DNA from: Mesorhizobium sp. WSM2240
Lineage (GTDB): Bacteria; Pseudomonadota; Alphaproteobacteria; Rhizobiales; Rhizobiaceae
Direction of reading: 5' to 3'
Length of the DNA: 64,000 bases
Assembly (NCBI RefSeq): GCF_040438645.1
Contig: NZ_CP159256.1
Span: 310,001-374,000, forward strand
Shown here one piece after another: positions 1-8,635 of this stretch (the first letter of the stretch is position 1; the number at the start of each line of letters is the position of its first letter). A model generated the notes under the pieces. It did no database searches. It was not told where the DNA came from and worked only from the letters and a program-made list of their open reading frames with translations. A program made the position numbers and the translations under genes.

Positions 1-688
1 AAATGAGCCGCAGCGAAGTTGCCTTGGCGACGGCCTGCGCATTGCTCGTGCAATCAAGTTTGTAGCGCGCTGACTTCAAATAGGCCTTCGTGGTGTGGTG
101 CGAGATCCCGATAATCTGAGCGATGGCCTTGTAGTCCTTGCCGCGCGCTGTCCAGGTCAGAACCTCGCGCTCGCGCGCGGTGAGCCGCGGCGGTTCGGTG
201 TCGCCGTAGATTTCTCTCAGCGCGATCTGGTGAATAACATGTGCAACCTCGATCAGCATGGCCTGGTTGGCCTGGATGAATTCACGCCAATCTTCCCCAC
301 TGAACGTGGCGTTGACAGAAAACAGCGCTCTGCGCCCGAGCCGGTCAATCACTGGAATAGTATAACCGGAAGTGCCGAGACCATGCTCCTCGGCGTCCCG
401 CATCATCGGCAGCGCTTCTGGGGTCACGCTCACTTCGGACCAGTCAAACGGAAGAACGCGCTCCAATCCGGCTCTGACAATCGGGTCAACTTTGACGTAA
501 CTTCCCAGCAGATACCTTGAAACCCAGGCGGCCGGATATGTGGTTCGCACGAATGGGGAATCGACGTTGCCGGTCGGCGTATTCGCAAGATGGTAGACGG
601 CGTGCACATTGAATGCATTCCGAACGACCTCGACGGCAGTGGCCGTATCGGTGGCAGTGCGAAGAGTATCAAGAATCGCTGAAGACAT
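1..688 (-). CDS. LuxR-family autoinducer-binding regulator (3' end cut by window)
   Basis: Reading leftward from an ATG at 688, the frame stays open to base 1, giving 229 residues without a stop. The first ~165 residues form an autoinducer-binding domain: the AAWVSRYLL segment, the VDP pair, FDW, and the glycine of GTSGYTIPV match the acyl-homoserine-lactone pocket positions of LuxR/TraR. Residues ~170-229 are a LuxR helix-turn-helix starting at LTAREREVL and running through SHHTTKAYLKSA. A purine-rich stretch (AAGGGG, about 15 bases up) is a weak ribosome site. No luxI gene is seen nearby, so it is probably an orphan LuxR solo, though the missing flank could hold one. The upstream DNA is a decayed copy of another gene's start region. 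Confidence 0.85.
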   Translation of the reverse strand, partial: MSSAILDTLRTATDTATAVEVVRNAFNVHAVYHLANTPTGNVDSPFVRTTYPAAWVSRYLLGSYVKVDPIVRAGLERVLPFDWSEVSVTPEALPMMRDAEEHGLGTSGYTIPVIDRLGRRALFSVNATFSGEDWREFIQANQAMLIEVAHVIHQIALREIYGDTEPPRLTAREREVLTWTARGKDYKAIAQIIGISHHTTKAYLKSARYKLDCTSNAQAVAKATSLRLI

Positions 689-695
689 TCCCCAT

Positions 696-764
696 CTACC
701 CCTTCGAAAGACAGGAATTCAGCTCCTGCTTGTGCTCCGGCAATTGATTGGAGATGGTCTTCAT
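696..764 (-). pseudogene. Remnant of the 5' end of a nucleotidyltransferase-HEPN gene
   Basis: A 22-codon frame begins MKTISNQLPEHKQE and then runs into unrelated codons and a TAG. The first residues match the start of the intact protein encoded at 58418-59326 (MKTSIDHLPEHKQEE). Only the first ~14 codons survive; the break lies about 30 bases before the LuxR start. It is a broken copy and not a functional gene. Confidence 0.75.
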
Positions 765-948
765 CCGGCCCCGTGATAGATGCGCTAAGGGGATTTCCCT
801 AGTCACCTTATAGCAGGCTTCGGCTCGTCGGGAAGGCTGTCCCGGCTCTAGCGTCGGGCCGCGATGTGCAGAAAAAACGGCCTAGCAAACGGTTCGTTAC
901 GGAAACGACATATTTTTTGCCGGATCGACACAAAAGCTTCACATATCC
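720..948. repeat. Long direct repeat, copy A
   Basis: This segment aligns by eye along its whole length with about 59283-59500. Shared landmarks in order are CTCCTGCTTGTGCTCCGG, CTTCATCCGGCCC, CTTATAGCAGGCT, GGGAAGGCTG, GGTTACGG-type and CACAAAAGCTTCATAT-type blocks, separated by substitutions and small indels. It covers the first codons and the upstream region of a nucleotidyltransferase-HEPN gene. The two copies lie in the same orientation about 58.5 kb apart. Here the upstream region of that gene now lies in front of luxR. Confidence 0.8.
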
Positions 949-1182
949 AGTCTCCGGACGGCCCGGACCCGGCGGTTGTCCCTCCCCAGTGCACAGCTCT
1001 GCCGGACGAAAGTTGTTGGGGCCGGCAACCTTCCTGCACTCTAAATCTCAACTAATGCGAGTGTATCGGGACGGGCGCGACCGCCGCATGATGAAAAATA
1101 TCAGCATGTAGGGAACGGCGTTTGCGCCAAATGCAAGAAACCGACAGGCTCTCCCGATCACCTGCGCAGGTGAAAGGAGAAT

Positions 1183-1409
1183 ATGAATGGTCGATCGGTT
1201 ATAGTCGCTGCGCTGTTTTGCGAGTGCATTTGTGCCCGCCCAAGTGTGCGACTCCAGTTATTACCCTTGTGTGCCTGTTGCGAGTGATGTCACTGCGCTG
1301 GCGGCAGTGGGATGCGCCGGGGCATACGTGCAAGGTCCAGCGATCGTGATTGGAAAGTGACATCGACCGATTAGACGGGGGTGGCGACGTCACAGGTTGC
1401 GATAGATGA
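1183..1409 (+). pseudogene. Decayed small secreted excalibur-type protein
   Basis: A good ribosome site (AAAGGAGA) precedes an ATG at 1183 and a signal-like start MNGRSVIVAALF. The rest is only readable by switching frames: CDSSYYPCVPVASDV in one frame, DCAGGSG in the next, then AYVQGPAIVIG and SDIDRLDGGGD. This order matches short rhizobial secreted proteins of the form CDSSYYP-C-VPVASDVDCAGGSGNGPAYV-GPV-V-G-DIY-LD-DGDG. At least three small indels are needed, so the gene is dead. Family assignment is from memory. Confidence 0.55.
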
Positions 1410-1567
1410 CTATGGCGGAAGGCCATCTGTTACGTGCGGTGAAAACCGAGTAGACGCCGCGGTTGAATTGGCCTCCCAGCCCACCGAGAGCAGGCTTTGT
1501 CGCGTGCTCTAGCCGTGCAACGAGCGCGCGGCTGTTCCTAAGCAAGATCCTCAAGCGCTGACCGTCT

Positions 1568-1804
1568 TCAAGGGGGAGCACCGTCGCCTAGTTTCGAGAA
1601 CACTCGGCACCAGAAGCGATAATCGCCTTCGCGGCCGTCGAAATGGGCTGTCAATGCGCACCAAGCGGCGGCAGTCGCCGCGCTCGATCCATAAATATCA
1701 AGCGCGGCCAAGGCCGCAGCCTCGGGATCGGCCAGCTCCCAGACCGTTAGATTGCTATTGCCTGCGTCACCGGCGCACAATGCGTCGAAGTGAATTTTTG
1801 CCAC
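1568..1804 (-). CDS. Small hypothetical protein (78 aa)
   Basis: I do not recognise the family. The frame starts with GTG at 1804, preceded at good spacing by a strong ribosome site (GGGAGG), which supports expression and fixes the start. The protein is acidic, alanine-rich and has no signal peptide or membrane segment; it ends in a Trp/Phe-rich stretch containing REGDYRFWCRVFSKLG, typical of short rhizobial proteins of unknown role. It stands alone between a pseudogene and a long noncoding stretch. Two small inverted repeats lie 65-105 bases upstream of the start. Confidence 0.55.
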   Translation of the reverse strand: MAKIHFDALCAGDAGNSNLTVWELADPEAAALAALDIYGSSAATAAAWCALTAHFDGREGDYRFWCRVFSKLGDGAPP

Positions 1805-2444
1805 GCTAAAACCTCCCGCGGTCAGGTCCGGCGCGGGCGGCTGCGCACCGCAAGGCCGGACGTTGGGAACTCACGAGAGGTGAGCCACGATCCGTGGGCG
1901 TTACGCCCAGGATATTGTCGTGTCGTCCCTGGCCATCGAGCGGCTTTGTGTCGGCGGGATTGGAGACGTCCCGCCGCGCAAGTTGCACGTAAATCAATAC
2001 TTGCAAAACATTACTTGGAAAACAATCGATCTCGCAACGCGTGACCCTAGAAATCCGGAGTGATGATTTCGTTGGGCTCTCAAGCTAAAGCCGAGGACTT
2101 CTGCCAGGCCGCATCGGACCAGAGCTGCGGGCCGCAGCAGACTAGGTAAACGGAATGGAGTCAGCCGAGTCGTCCTCCGTAGCCCAAGGGAGGAAGGAGA
2201 AACGCTAGGCTCCCAATTTTGCGCGAGGGATCGTCATCGGATGGCGGAGACAGCGGAACGGCGACTCCGCGAGCGCAACAATAGCGTGATACGACTGATC
2301 GTGTTCGACGGGCGGCATGTCCATATGGAAACGACCGTTCTGGGTCCGGAATTGCGGTCCCGCTGGATGTCAGCTGTCGGGAAGGCACGTCGGCTGAGGA
2401 ACGTCGGCTCACGGGAAGTCGCCACCCTTCGGCGCAAGATCGGA
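1805..2444. other. 640-base stretch with no convincing gene; two hairpins
   Basis: Two adjacent inverted repeats sit at 1870-1884 (CTCAC/GTGAG) and 1895-1909 (TGGGCG-TTA-CGCCCA), upstream of the small leftward gene; neither is followed by a T run. An ATG frame at 2241-2486 on the plus strand (81 codons) overlaps the end of the GntR gene, lacks a well-spaced ribosome site and resembles nothing I know, so I do not call it a gene. A purine-rich block near 2188-2201 is unexplained. Confidence 0.4.
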
Positions 2445-3530
2445 CTAGAAAAGACCGCGACCACCGTTCCAGCCGACCGCCTGTGAATTGTGAGCTCTTT
2501 CGGTTCCGGAGAGTGAAACCCGCTCCAGATAGCTGAGCGGGTCAGGCTGCGAGCCGCTGGCTATCACTTCGATACGGGCGATCGCACGCTCCCGCGAATC
2601 CTTAAGGTGGCTTTCAAGCGCCTTTGCCGCGTCCTTGACATGCCCCGCCTTCAGCCGGTCGAGCACTTGCAGATGTTCGGGGAGAAACGGCTCCGTCTCG
2701 AACAGCCGCGAGGTCCAGCGGTAGAGGAACCGATGCGCGATCAGTAGCGACTGATGAAGCGTGATCGCCTGCATCAGAGTCGGGTTGCCGCAGTAGCCGA
2801 GCAACACAACATGAAGGTCGTGCTCCCGGTGGTCGAGCGTCGTACCGGTCACATTGGAAGCATGCGCGATTGCCTCGAGGAGATTGTCTCGCACTTCCTC
2901 AAGAACGGGTTTTGGAATGTTCGGCGCGGCCTTGATCAGCGCGACCGGCTCTAGCAGCCAGCGCAACTCATAAAGTTCTCCGACGTGAACGGGCGTCAGG
3001 CCCGGCGCGAACCAGCGTGAGCGGTCGTCCTTCTGCACCACGCCACGTTGCTGGAGGCGCCCGATCACGTCGCGGGCGACGGTCCGGCTCACCCTGTAGT
3101 GGCGAGCGAGTTCGGCCTCGTTCACGCGCCAGGAGGCAAATGATATCCGCGCGATGATCTCGCTTTCCACGTCGCCATAGATCCGCTCCCAGCTCGGCAT
3201 CGAAACCAGTTTGCGATCCGCAGTTTCGCCCTTTTCGTCATGCCAGGATTCGGTGCTTGTTGCCTTGCGATCGCTCTTGACCGCATATCCCCTAGGCGTG
3301 GCCTTTTCGACCAGCCCTGCCTCAACGAGTTCCGTGAGGGCGCGCCGGACCGGCGCCCGGCTGATCCCAAAACGCGCGGCGAGCGAAGTCTCCGTCAGCG
3401 GCACCCCGACGGGCAGCGTTCCGTGGTCGATCTGGCCGGCAAGTATCCTGAACAGGCGCTGGTAAAGCCGCGGGGACGAACCGGCTACGGGTTCCGTTTC
3501 GCTGTCGCGAGCGGCGGCTCTTCTCACCAT
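2445..3530 (-). CDS. GntR-family regulator with two winged-helix domains and FCD domain
   Basis: A 361-residue transcription factor. Residues ~18-82 are a first GntR winged helix (LYQRLFRILAGQI, then ETSLAARFGISRAPVRRAL). Residues ~112-175 look like a second, more divergent one (WERIYGDVESEIIARI, then ARHYRVSRTVARDVIGRL). Residues ~180-330 are an all-helical FCD effector domain (LYELRWLLEPVAL, REHDLHVVLL, HLQVLDRLKAGH, ALESHL), which in this class binds small carboxylates, often through a metal. Normal FCD regulators have one HTH and about 230 residues, so the duplicated HTH is unusual. It is divergent from the SDR/TRAP operon and probably represses it through the palindromes in between. Confidence 0.88.
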   Translation of the reverse strand: MVRRAAARDSETEPVAGSSPRLYQRLFRILAGQIDHGTLPVGVPLTETSLAARFGISRAPVRRALTELVEAGLVEKATPRGYAVKSDRKATSTESWHDEKGETADRKLVSMPSWERIYGDVESEIIARISFASWRVNEAELARHYRVSRTVARDVIGRLQQRGVVQKDDRSRWFAPGLTPVHVGELYELRWLLEPVALIKAAPNIPKPVLEEVRDNLLEAIAHASNVTGTTLDHREHDLHVVLLGYCGNPTLMQAITLHQSLLIAHRFLYRWTSRLFETEPFLPEHLQVLDRLKAGHVKDAAKALESHLKDSRERAIARIEVIASGSQPDPLSYLERVSLSGTERAHNSQAVGWNGGRGLF

Positions 3531-3633
3531 TTAATGCTCCCTTGCCGAATCTCCTCAGGACAATGGCCGGCGGCCGACTGCACCGCAACGTGATCGACGA
3601 CGTTCTTTAAACTTGCCAAGCGGCTGAGAGGAT

Positions 3634-3667
3634 GTCTAGTGTACACACAGTACCGTCTAATATAGAC
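3634..3667. promoter_or_regulatory. Probable GntR operator region between divergent genes
   Basis: Between the GntR gene and the SDR/TRAP operon there is a perfect 13-base inverted repeat GTCTA-ATA-TAGAC at 3655-3667, and just before it a GTCTA half site at 3634-3638 followed by the palindrome GTGTACAC at 3639-3646. The order and spacing suggest a double operator, in keeping with a repressor that has two HTH domains. Its use by this regulator is inferred from position only. Confidence 0.5.
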
Positions 3668-3696
3668 AAGGACGCCAGCTGCGAAGGAGCACGCCC

Positions 3697-4440
3697 ATGG
3701 GGAGCCGCCTTGCGGGCAAACGCGCGTTCGTGACGGGTGCAGGCCAGGGCATAGGCCGCGCCGTCACACTTGCGTTCGCGGAGGAAGGCGCCTTGGTGGT
3801 CGCGGCGAGCAGAACGTTCGCCAAGATGGACGACCTCCCGGGGTTGTCAGGCCGCATCCACCCGCTCGCGCTGGACGTGACGGATGCCGCGGCCGTCAGA
3901 AAGGCGGCGGAAAATGCCGGCAGGATCGACATCCTCTTCAACTGCGCCGGATGGGTCCACAACGGCACGATACTCGATACGGACCAGGACGACTGGTCCA
4001 GGAGCTTCGATCAGAACGTCACCTCGATGTTTCACACGATCCGCGCTGTGCTTCCCGACATGCTGGAGCGCGGTTCAGGCTCGATCGTGAATGTCGCGTC
4101 CGTTGCCTCCAGCATCACCGGCGTGGCGAACCGGGCCGCATACGGCGCCAGCAAGGCGGCAGTCATCGGGCTGACGAAGGCGGTAGCGCGCGACTTCATC
4201 ACGAGCGGGGTGCGCTGCAATGCGCTTTGCCCAGGCACCACTGCCTCGCCCTCGCTGGAGGAGCGTATCGGGGCGACGGCTGACCCTGAGAAAACACGGC
4301 GGTTGTTTATCGAGAGGCAGCCGATGGGCCGGCTTGGCAAACCCGAGGAGATTGCGGCGGCGGCTATCTATCTCGCCAGCGACGAGTCAGCCTTTACGAC
4401 GGGAACCGTCATGGCGGTGGACGGAGGCCAGACGCTGTGA
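3697..4440 (+). CDS. SDR-family NAD(P)-dependent dehydrogenase
   Basis: A classical short-chain dehydrogenase of 247 residues. Visible motifs are the cofactor loop TGAGQGIG near residue 14, NCAG, the catalytic Ser of VASVASS, and Tyr/Lys in YGASKAAV. The ALDVTD segment and small loops fit NAD(H) use in the type-2 hydroxybutyrate / 2-keto-3-deoxy-L-fuconate dehydrogenase group. It is the first gene of an operon whose next four genes overlap or nearly touch, with an Ldh-family oxidoreductase and a TRAP importer, so it most likely oxidises a sugar acid or hydroxy acid taken up by that importer. The ribosome site AAGGAG precedes the ATG. The exact substrate is unknown. Confidence 0.85.
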   Translation: MGSRLAGKRAFVTGAGQGIGRAVTLAFAEEGALVVAASRTFAKMDDLPGLSGRIHPLALDVTDAAAVRKAAENAGRIDILFNCAGWVHNGTILDTDQDDWSRSFDQNVTSMFHTIRAVLPDMLERGSGSIVNVASVASSITGVANRAAYGASKAAVIGLTKAVARDFITSGVRCNALCPGTTASPSLEERIGATADPEKTRRLFIERQPMGRLGKPEEIAAAAIYLASDESAFTTGTVMAVDGGQTL

Positions 4441-5576
4441 GCCACCCTGCGCCGAACTTGACGGAAGATGCAGTCGTTCGGGCAATGAGCGGCCCGACCG
4501 AGGCCTTCTGCAGGTCCGCGCTGTTGGCCGCAGGCGCCGACGAGCCGACTGCGGACGCGGCGACGAAGGCAATGATGCACGGCTCGCTGCTTGGCGTGGA
4601 CAGCCACGGCGTGCGGCTGCTCGACCACTACGTGCGCGTCATCGGAGGCGGGCGCGTCAACCCGCGTCCGTCAGTGCGCATTTCGCACGGGTTCGGCGCC
4701 GTCGCATCGCTCGACGCCGACGACGGCCACGGCGCGCTCGGCGCCTATCGCGGGATGGAACACGCAATCGGGTTGGCCAGAAAGTTCGGCGTCGGCGCCG
4801 TCTCTATCTGCAATTCCTCGCATTTCGGAGCCGCCGGCGCCTTCGCGATGGAAGCGGCAGATTCGGGCCTGATCGGCCTTGCATTCTGCAACTCCGACAG
4901 TTTCGTGCGGTTGCACGGTGGCGCTGCCCGTTTCCACGGCACCAACCCGATTGCCTGCGCAGTGCCGGTCGCGGGAGATCGCCCCTGGCTCCTCGACCTG
5001 GCGACGAGCGCGATCCCCTACAACCGAGTCAAACTCTATGCTTCGCTTCGCCAGCGCCTGCCGGGCGGCATTGCTTCGGCGGCGGACGGTTTCGACACGG
5101 ACGATCCCGAACGTGTGAAGATGCTGGCGCCGCTCGGCGGCGAATTCGGCTTCAAGGGCGCCGGCCTTGCCGGACTAGCGGAAATTTTTAGCGCAGTGCT
5201 TTCGGGCATGAAGCTCAGCGCCGAGCTGCTACCAATGAGCGGCCTCGACATCTCCACACCCCGCAAGCTCGGCGCATTCATGATGGCTCTGAGGCCCGAA
5301 GCCTTCGTAGACCGCGCGAGATTCGACGACGGCATGCATCGCTATCTCGAAATGCTGCGAAACTCACCCGCGCGCGCGGGTGAGAAGGTGATGGCGCCCG
5401 GCGACCGCGAATGGGCGCAGGCGGAGCGCCGCGCGCGCGACGGCATTCCCATCGACCCCGAAACCGAGGAGGCATTTCGTCGGCTGGCGCATCGGTACGG
5501 CCTGGCGCTGCCATTTTTAAGGGGTCGGGCGCCAGCCGGAAAGGACGACAATAATTCAACAAGGAGGAGAACATGA
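4437..5576 (+). CDS. Ldh-family (malate/L-sulfolactate/ureidoglycolate-type) dehydrogenase
   Basis: A 379-residue NAD(P)-dependent oxidoreductase of the Ldh/YiaK fold, unrelated to the ordinary lactate dehydrogenases. Family marks are GVDSHGVRLLDHYV near residue 53, SHFGAAGAFAMEAA, HGTNPIACAVP, LLDLATSAIPYNRV, and FGFKGAGLAGLAE. It starts with GTG overlapping the previous TGA (GTGA) and its own stop overlaps the next ATG, so translation is coupled. Next to a TRAP importer this recalls E. coli YiaK with YiaMNO, where YiaK reduces 2,3-diketo-L-gulonate; a 2-keto/2-hydroxy acid is therefore a reasonable guess for the substrate. Confidence 0.87.
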   Translation: MSHPAPNLTEDAVVRAMSGPTEAFCRSALLAAGADEPTADAATKAMMHGSLLGVDSHGVRLLDHYVRVIGGGRVNPRPSVRISHGFGAVASLDADDGHGALGAYRGMEHAIGLARKFGVGAVSICNSSHFGAAGAFAMEAADSGLIGLAFCNSDSFVRLHGGAARFHGTNPIACAVPVAGDRPWLLDLATSAIPYNRVKLYASLRQRLPGGIASAADGFDTDDPERVKMLAPLGGEFGFKGAGLAGLAEIFSAVLSGMKLSAELLPMSGLDISTPRKLGAFMMALRPEAFVDRARFDDGMHRYLEMLRNSPARAGEKVMAPGDREWAQAERRARDGIPIDPETEEAFRRLAHRYGLALPFLRGRAPAGKDDNNSTRRRT

Positions 5577-6559
5577 CAGGAATGAAAGCTTTGAACGGCC
5601 TCACCACCGCGCTCGCCCTCGGCATCGTCTGCAGCACGCCGGCCGTCGCGCAGGAGAACACACTGCGCTTCAACCATGTCCTGGGGCCGACGGAGCCTTA
5701 TCACGAAGGCTTCATGGATTGGGCGAAACGCGTGGAGGATCGCACCAACGGCGGGCTCAAGATCGAAGTCTTCCATAGCGCGCAGCTCGGCGTCGAGGAG
5801 GACATCATCGAGCAGATTCGCCAAGGCGCCAATATCGGGCAGAACACGGATTCGGCCAGGCTCGGCAATTACATTCCCGGCATCGCGGTGATGAACGGTC
5901 CCTACTTCGCGAATTCGCTGGAGGAAGTGTGGAAACTCACCGATTCTCCGACGATCAAGACGTGGCAGGAGGAGCTGGCGACGCAGCATGGTCTCAAGGT
6001 CGTCTGCTTCGATTGGGTGCAGGGATTACGGCATTTCTTCACGAACAAGCCGGTCCGCGCGCCAGAGGATCTTTCAGGCATGCGCATCCGAACACCGCCT
6101 GCACCGATCTGGCAGGAGTCGATTCGGGCGCTGGGCGCGGCGCCCGTCGCGATGGCTTTCGGCGACATGTATCCCGCCCTCCAGCAGCAGGCGATCGACG
6201 GCGTCGAGCTCGTCTATGCCAACATTCCGGCCGGTCGTTTCTACGAGGTGCTGAAATACGCAAACGAAACTGGCCATATCCTGCTTATCAACTTTCAGGT
6301 GGTCTCCTCGCAGTGGTTCGACAACCTTCCGGCCGAGCACCAGACGGCACTCACCGAGGAATGCAGGACGGCCGGCCGCGAAACCTCCCAGAAGATCGCG
6401 ACGATCAATGACCAGATCAAAGCCGATCTGCGGAGCAAGGGCATGGAAGTCGTCACGGACATCGACCTCGACGCCTTCCGCAAGGCAGGCGAGAAGGCCT
6501 ACGAAGCGCTAGGCATCACCGATGCAAAGAAGGCGCTCGATGCGGAGATGGGGCGTTAG
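5573..6559 (+). CDS. TRAP transporter solute-binding protein (DctP family)
   Basis: A 328-residue periplasmic binding protein with a Sec signal peptide (positively charged start, hydrophobic core, cleavage near AVAQ, about residue 25). The DctP fold is shown by RFNHVLGPTEPYHEG, IEVFHSAQLG, and LSGMRIRTPPAPIW, where the arginine of RIRTP binds the carboxylate of the ligand, plus FGDMYPALQQQAIDGVE. The ATG overlaps the preceding stop (ATGA) and AGGAGG lies just upstream. It works with the two membrane subunits that follow to import an organic acid using the sodium gradient. Confidence 0.92.
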   Translation: MTGMKALNGLTTALALGIVCSTPAVAQENTLRFNHVLGPTEPYHEGFMDWAKRVEDRTNGGLKIEVFHSAQLGVEEDIIEQIRQGANIGQNTDSARLGNYIPGIAVMNGPYFANSLEEVWKLTDSPTIKTWQEELATQHGLKVVCFDWVQGLRHFFTNKPVRAPEDLSGMRIRTPPAPIWQESIRALGAAPVAMAFGDMYPALQQQAIDGVELVYANIPAGRFYEVLKYANETGHILLINFQVVSSQWFDNLPAEHQTALTEECRTAGRETSQKIATINDQIKADLRSKGMEVVTDIDLDAFRKAGEKAYEALGITDAKKALDAEMGR

Positions 6560-6619
6560 AGCGATGCATACGGCCCGCAACGGCCGTCCGCGTCTTGATG
6601 TCTAACCGGAACGGGCAGC

Positions 6620-7111
6620 ATGCGTACATTTCACAATGCCGTCGGCAAGATCGAAGCCGTCGCCGCCGCTATCCTGCTGATGATGATGGTCTTGCTCATC
6701 TTCAGCGGCGGAATTGCGCGCCTGCTTGCCCACCCACTCAATTGGACCATCGACTTCGCCACCTGCTTCTTTGCGTGGGCCTGCTTCCTGTGCGCCGACA
6801 TCGCCTGGCGGCGTGACGGCCTGATGTCGATCGACATCCTGATACAGCACCTCCCGCTCGCGGTGCAAAAGGCGCTGGTCACCGTCAACCACCTCCTGAT
6901 CAGCGCCTTCCTGATGTACGTCATCTATGCAGGCACCTGGCTGTCCTGGATCAGCCGGGCCCGCAGCTTCCAGGGCATTCCGTCGATTAGCTATTCATGG
7001 ATCACGATGAGTCTGCCGGTCGGCGCGACCCTGCTGCTCATCACGACCTTGCTCAAGCTTCTCGACCATTTCCGTGCCAGGCAGCCGCCCTTGTCCGCTG
7101 CGGTAATGTGA
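6620..7111 (+). CDS. TRAP transporter small permease (DctQ family)
   Basis: A 163-residue membrane protein with four hydrophobic segments (about residues 13-35, 44-63, 85-110 and 125-148), the usual DctQ topology. WTIDFATCFFAWACFL and the WRRDG turn match the family, and length is normal. The next gene starts on a GTG overlapping this stop. It bridges the binding protein and the large permease in the inner membrane. The spacing of 60 bases after the binding-protein gene contains no obvious hairpin. Confidence 0.88.
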   Translation: MRTFHNAVGKIEAVAAAILLMMMVLLIFSGGIARLLAHPLNWTIDFATCFFAWACFLCADIAWRRDGLMSIDILIQHLPLAVQKALVTVNHLLISAFLMYVIYAGTWLSWISRARSFQGIPSISYSWITMSLPVGATLLLITTLLKLLDHFRARQPPLSAAVM

Positions 7112-8403
7112 GCGCCGCAATGCTGGTCGTCGCTGTCGCCTTCGTTGTCCTGATCCTGATCGGCATGCCCGTTGCCTTTGCGATCGGGATATCGGGAGCG
7201 CTGTTCTTCCTCCAGCATCCGGAACTGCCCTTCACCATACCCATCCAGCAAACCGTCTCGCAAACGCAGAACTTCGCGCTGCTGGCGATCCCACTCTTCA
7301 TCATGGCCGGCAATTTCATGAACAAGTCCGGCATCACGGAAGAGCTGCTCAACCTCGCTGCGGTGATCGCCGGCCGCCTAAGAGGCGGCCTCGCCCAGCT
7401 GTCGCTCGCGCTGGCGGTGCTGATGGGCGGCGTCTCCGGCTCGGCGATCGCCGACGCGGCCATGCAGAGCCGGATACTCGGCGCGGAAATGATCCGGCGC
7501 GGCATTTCACGCGGCTTCGCCGCGGGAGTTCTCTCGTTTGGTTCGGTGCTTACGCCGATCATCCCGCCGGGGCTCGGCTTCATCATCTATGGCACGATCG
7601 GGCAGGTTTCGATCGGACGCCTGTTCGCGGCCGGTTTCGTCCCGGCGTTCCTCCTCTGGGCAGCACTCGCGGCCACCGTCTCCCTTGTCGCGAGACGACG
7701 CGGCTATCCTCCCGCGCGCGAGACCCGCCCGAAGGCCCGGGAGATCGGCAGCGCGTTGACCGGCGGCATCTGGGCCCTGCTCTTTCCGGTCATCCTGCTT
7801 GCCGGCCTGAGGATGGGTGTCTTCACGCCATCGGAGATCGGAGCATTCGCCGTGATCTACGCCGTCTTCATCGGCCTCTTCATCTATCGCAAGCTTAAGA
7901 TGGAGCCTGCCCGCGAGGCGCTGGAGGGAACTCTCTCCGACATCGGCGCCGTCATGTTCCTCATCGCACTGTCGGCAGTGTTCAGCTACGGCATCGTGCT
8001 GGAGCGCATCCCGGAGGTCGTCTCCAATGCGATCCTTGGCGTGACCGACAGCCTCAACGGAGTGATGATGCTGATCGTATTCTTCATCCTGATCTGCGGT
8101 TTCTTTATTGATGCGACTGTGCTCATTATCATGCTGACGCCGATCTTCCTGCCGCTGATCCGCGACTTTGGCGGCGATCCGGTTCATTTCGGCGTGGTGT
8201 TTGTCGTCGCTGCGACGATCGGCAACTTCACCCCGCCCGTCGGAGCCGCCATGTATACCGTCTGCTCCATTCTGAAGGTGCCGGTCGGCGAGTATACCCG
8301 TGAATCGGCGCCTCTGTTCGCCGCGATCGCTTTCGTATCGCTGCTTCTGGTCTTCGTGCCGTCAATCGTTCTCTTCGTGCCCGATCTTGTCTTCAACCAT
8401 TGA
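7108..8403 (+). CDS. TRAP transporter large permease (DctM family)
   Basis: The sodium-coupled transport subunit, 431 residues with about twelve hydrophobic segments. Family marks include NFALLAIPLFIMAGNFM, GSAIADAAMQS, TPIIPPGLGFIIYG, and TPPVGAAMYTVC. I chose the GTG at 7108 because it overlaps the upstream TGA (GTGA), gives the usual hydrophobic N-terminus (MSAAMLVVAVAF), and the frame upstream of it is antitypical of a permease. It closes the operon; after it come 230 bases without a clear gene or terminator. Confidence 0.92.
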   Translation: MSAAMLVVAVAFVVLILIGMPVAFAIGISGALFFLQHPELPFTIPIQQTVSQTQNFALLAIPLFIMAGNFMNKSGITEELLNLAAVIAGRLRGGLAQLSLALAVLMGGVSGSAIADAAMQSRILGAEMIRRGISRGFAAGVLSFGSVLTPIIPPGLGFIIYGTIGQVSIGRLFAAGFVPAFLLWAALAATVSLVARRRGYPPARETRPKAREIGSALTGGIWALLFPVILLAGLRMGVFTPSEIGAFAVIYAVFIGLFIYRKLKMEPAREALEGTLSDIGAVMFLIALSAVFSYGIVLERIPEVVSNAILGVTDSLNGVMMLIVFFILICGFFIDATVLIIMLTPIFLPLIRDFGGDPVHFGVVFVVAATIGNFTPPVGAAMYTVCSILKVPVGEYTRESAPLFAAIAFVSLLLVFVPSIVLFVPDLVFNH

Positions 8404-8635
8404 GCATCCCGCCTGAACTATCGTCTTGATTGACCGGATTGCGACGGATATTTCCGCCAGTGAGGTGGGGCGCCTCGACGACCGTGATGCGGATAAAATC
8501 GGCTTCTGCCGCGAGCGAGACGAACGAGCGCGCGCTATAGTCGCTGATTTGAAGGTTTGAAGTGCGCCTCCTGAAACTTTGTGCGATCACCGCCAATGGT
8601 CGCTTTCGAGTTCTCCCCAATGGATGTCCTGAGCC
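8404..8635. other. Intergenic stretch with possible coding remnant on the minus strand
   Basis: Read leftward from about 8570, one frame encodes a protein-like end (SDYSARSFVSLAAEAD, then IRITVVEAPHLTGG) that stops at 8393. No start or ribosome site fits it and the frame upstream is only the antisense of the MFS gene. I take it as the tail of a lost gene of unknown family. Confidence 0.3.

Noticed and set aside
864..1111. Several overlapping 60-80 codon frames
   Set aside because: They lie largely in or beside the noncoding repeat and none has a ribosome site plus a family-like sequence.
1870..1909. Pair of short hairpins as a riboswitch
   Set aside because: They are only 5-6 base stems with no conserved core that I recognise; listed only as structure.
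2241..2486. An 81-codon plus-strand frame before the GntR end
   Set aside because: No well-spaced ribosome site, unrecognisable product and overlap with a solid gene.
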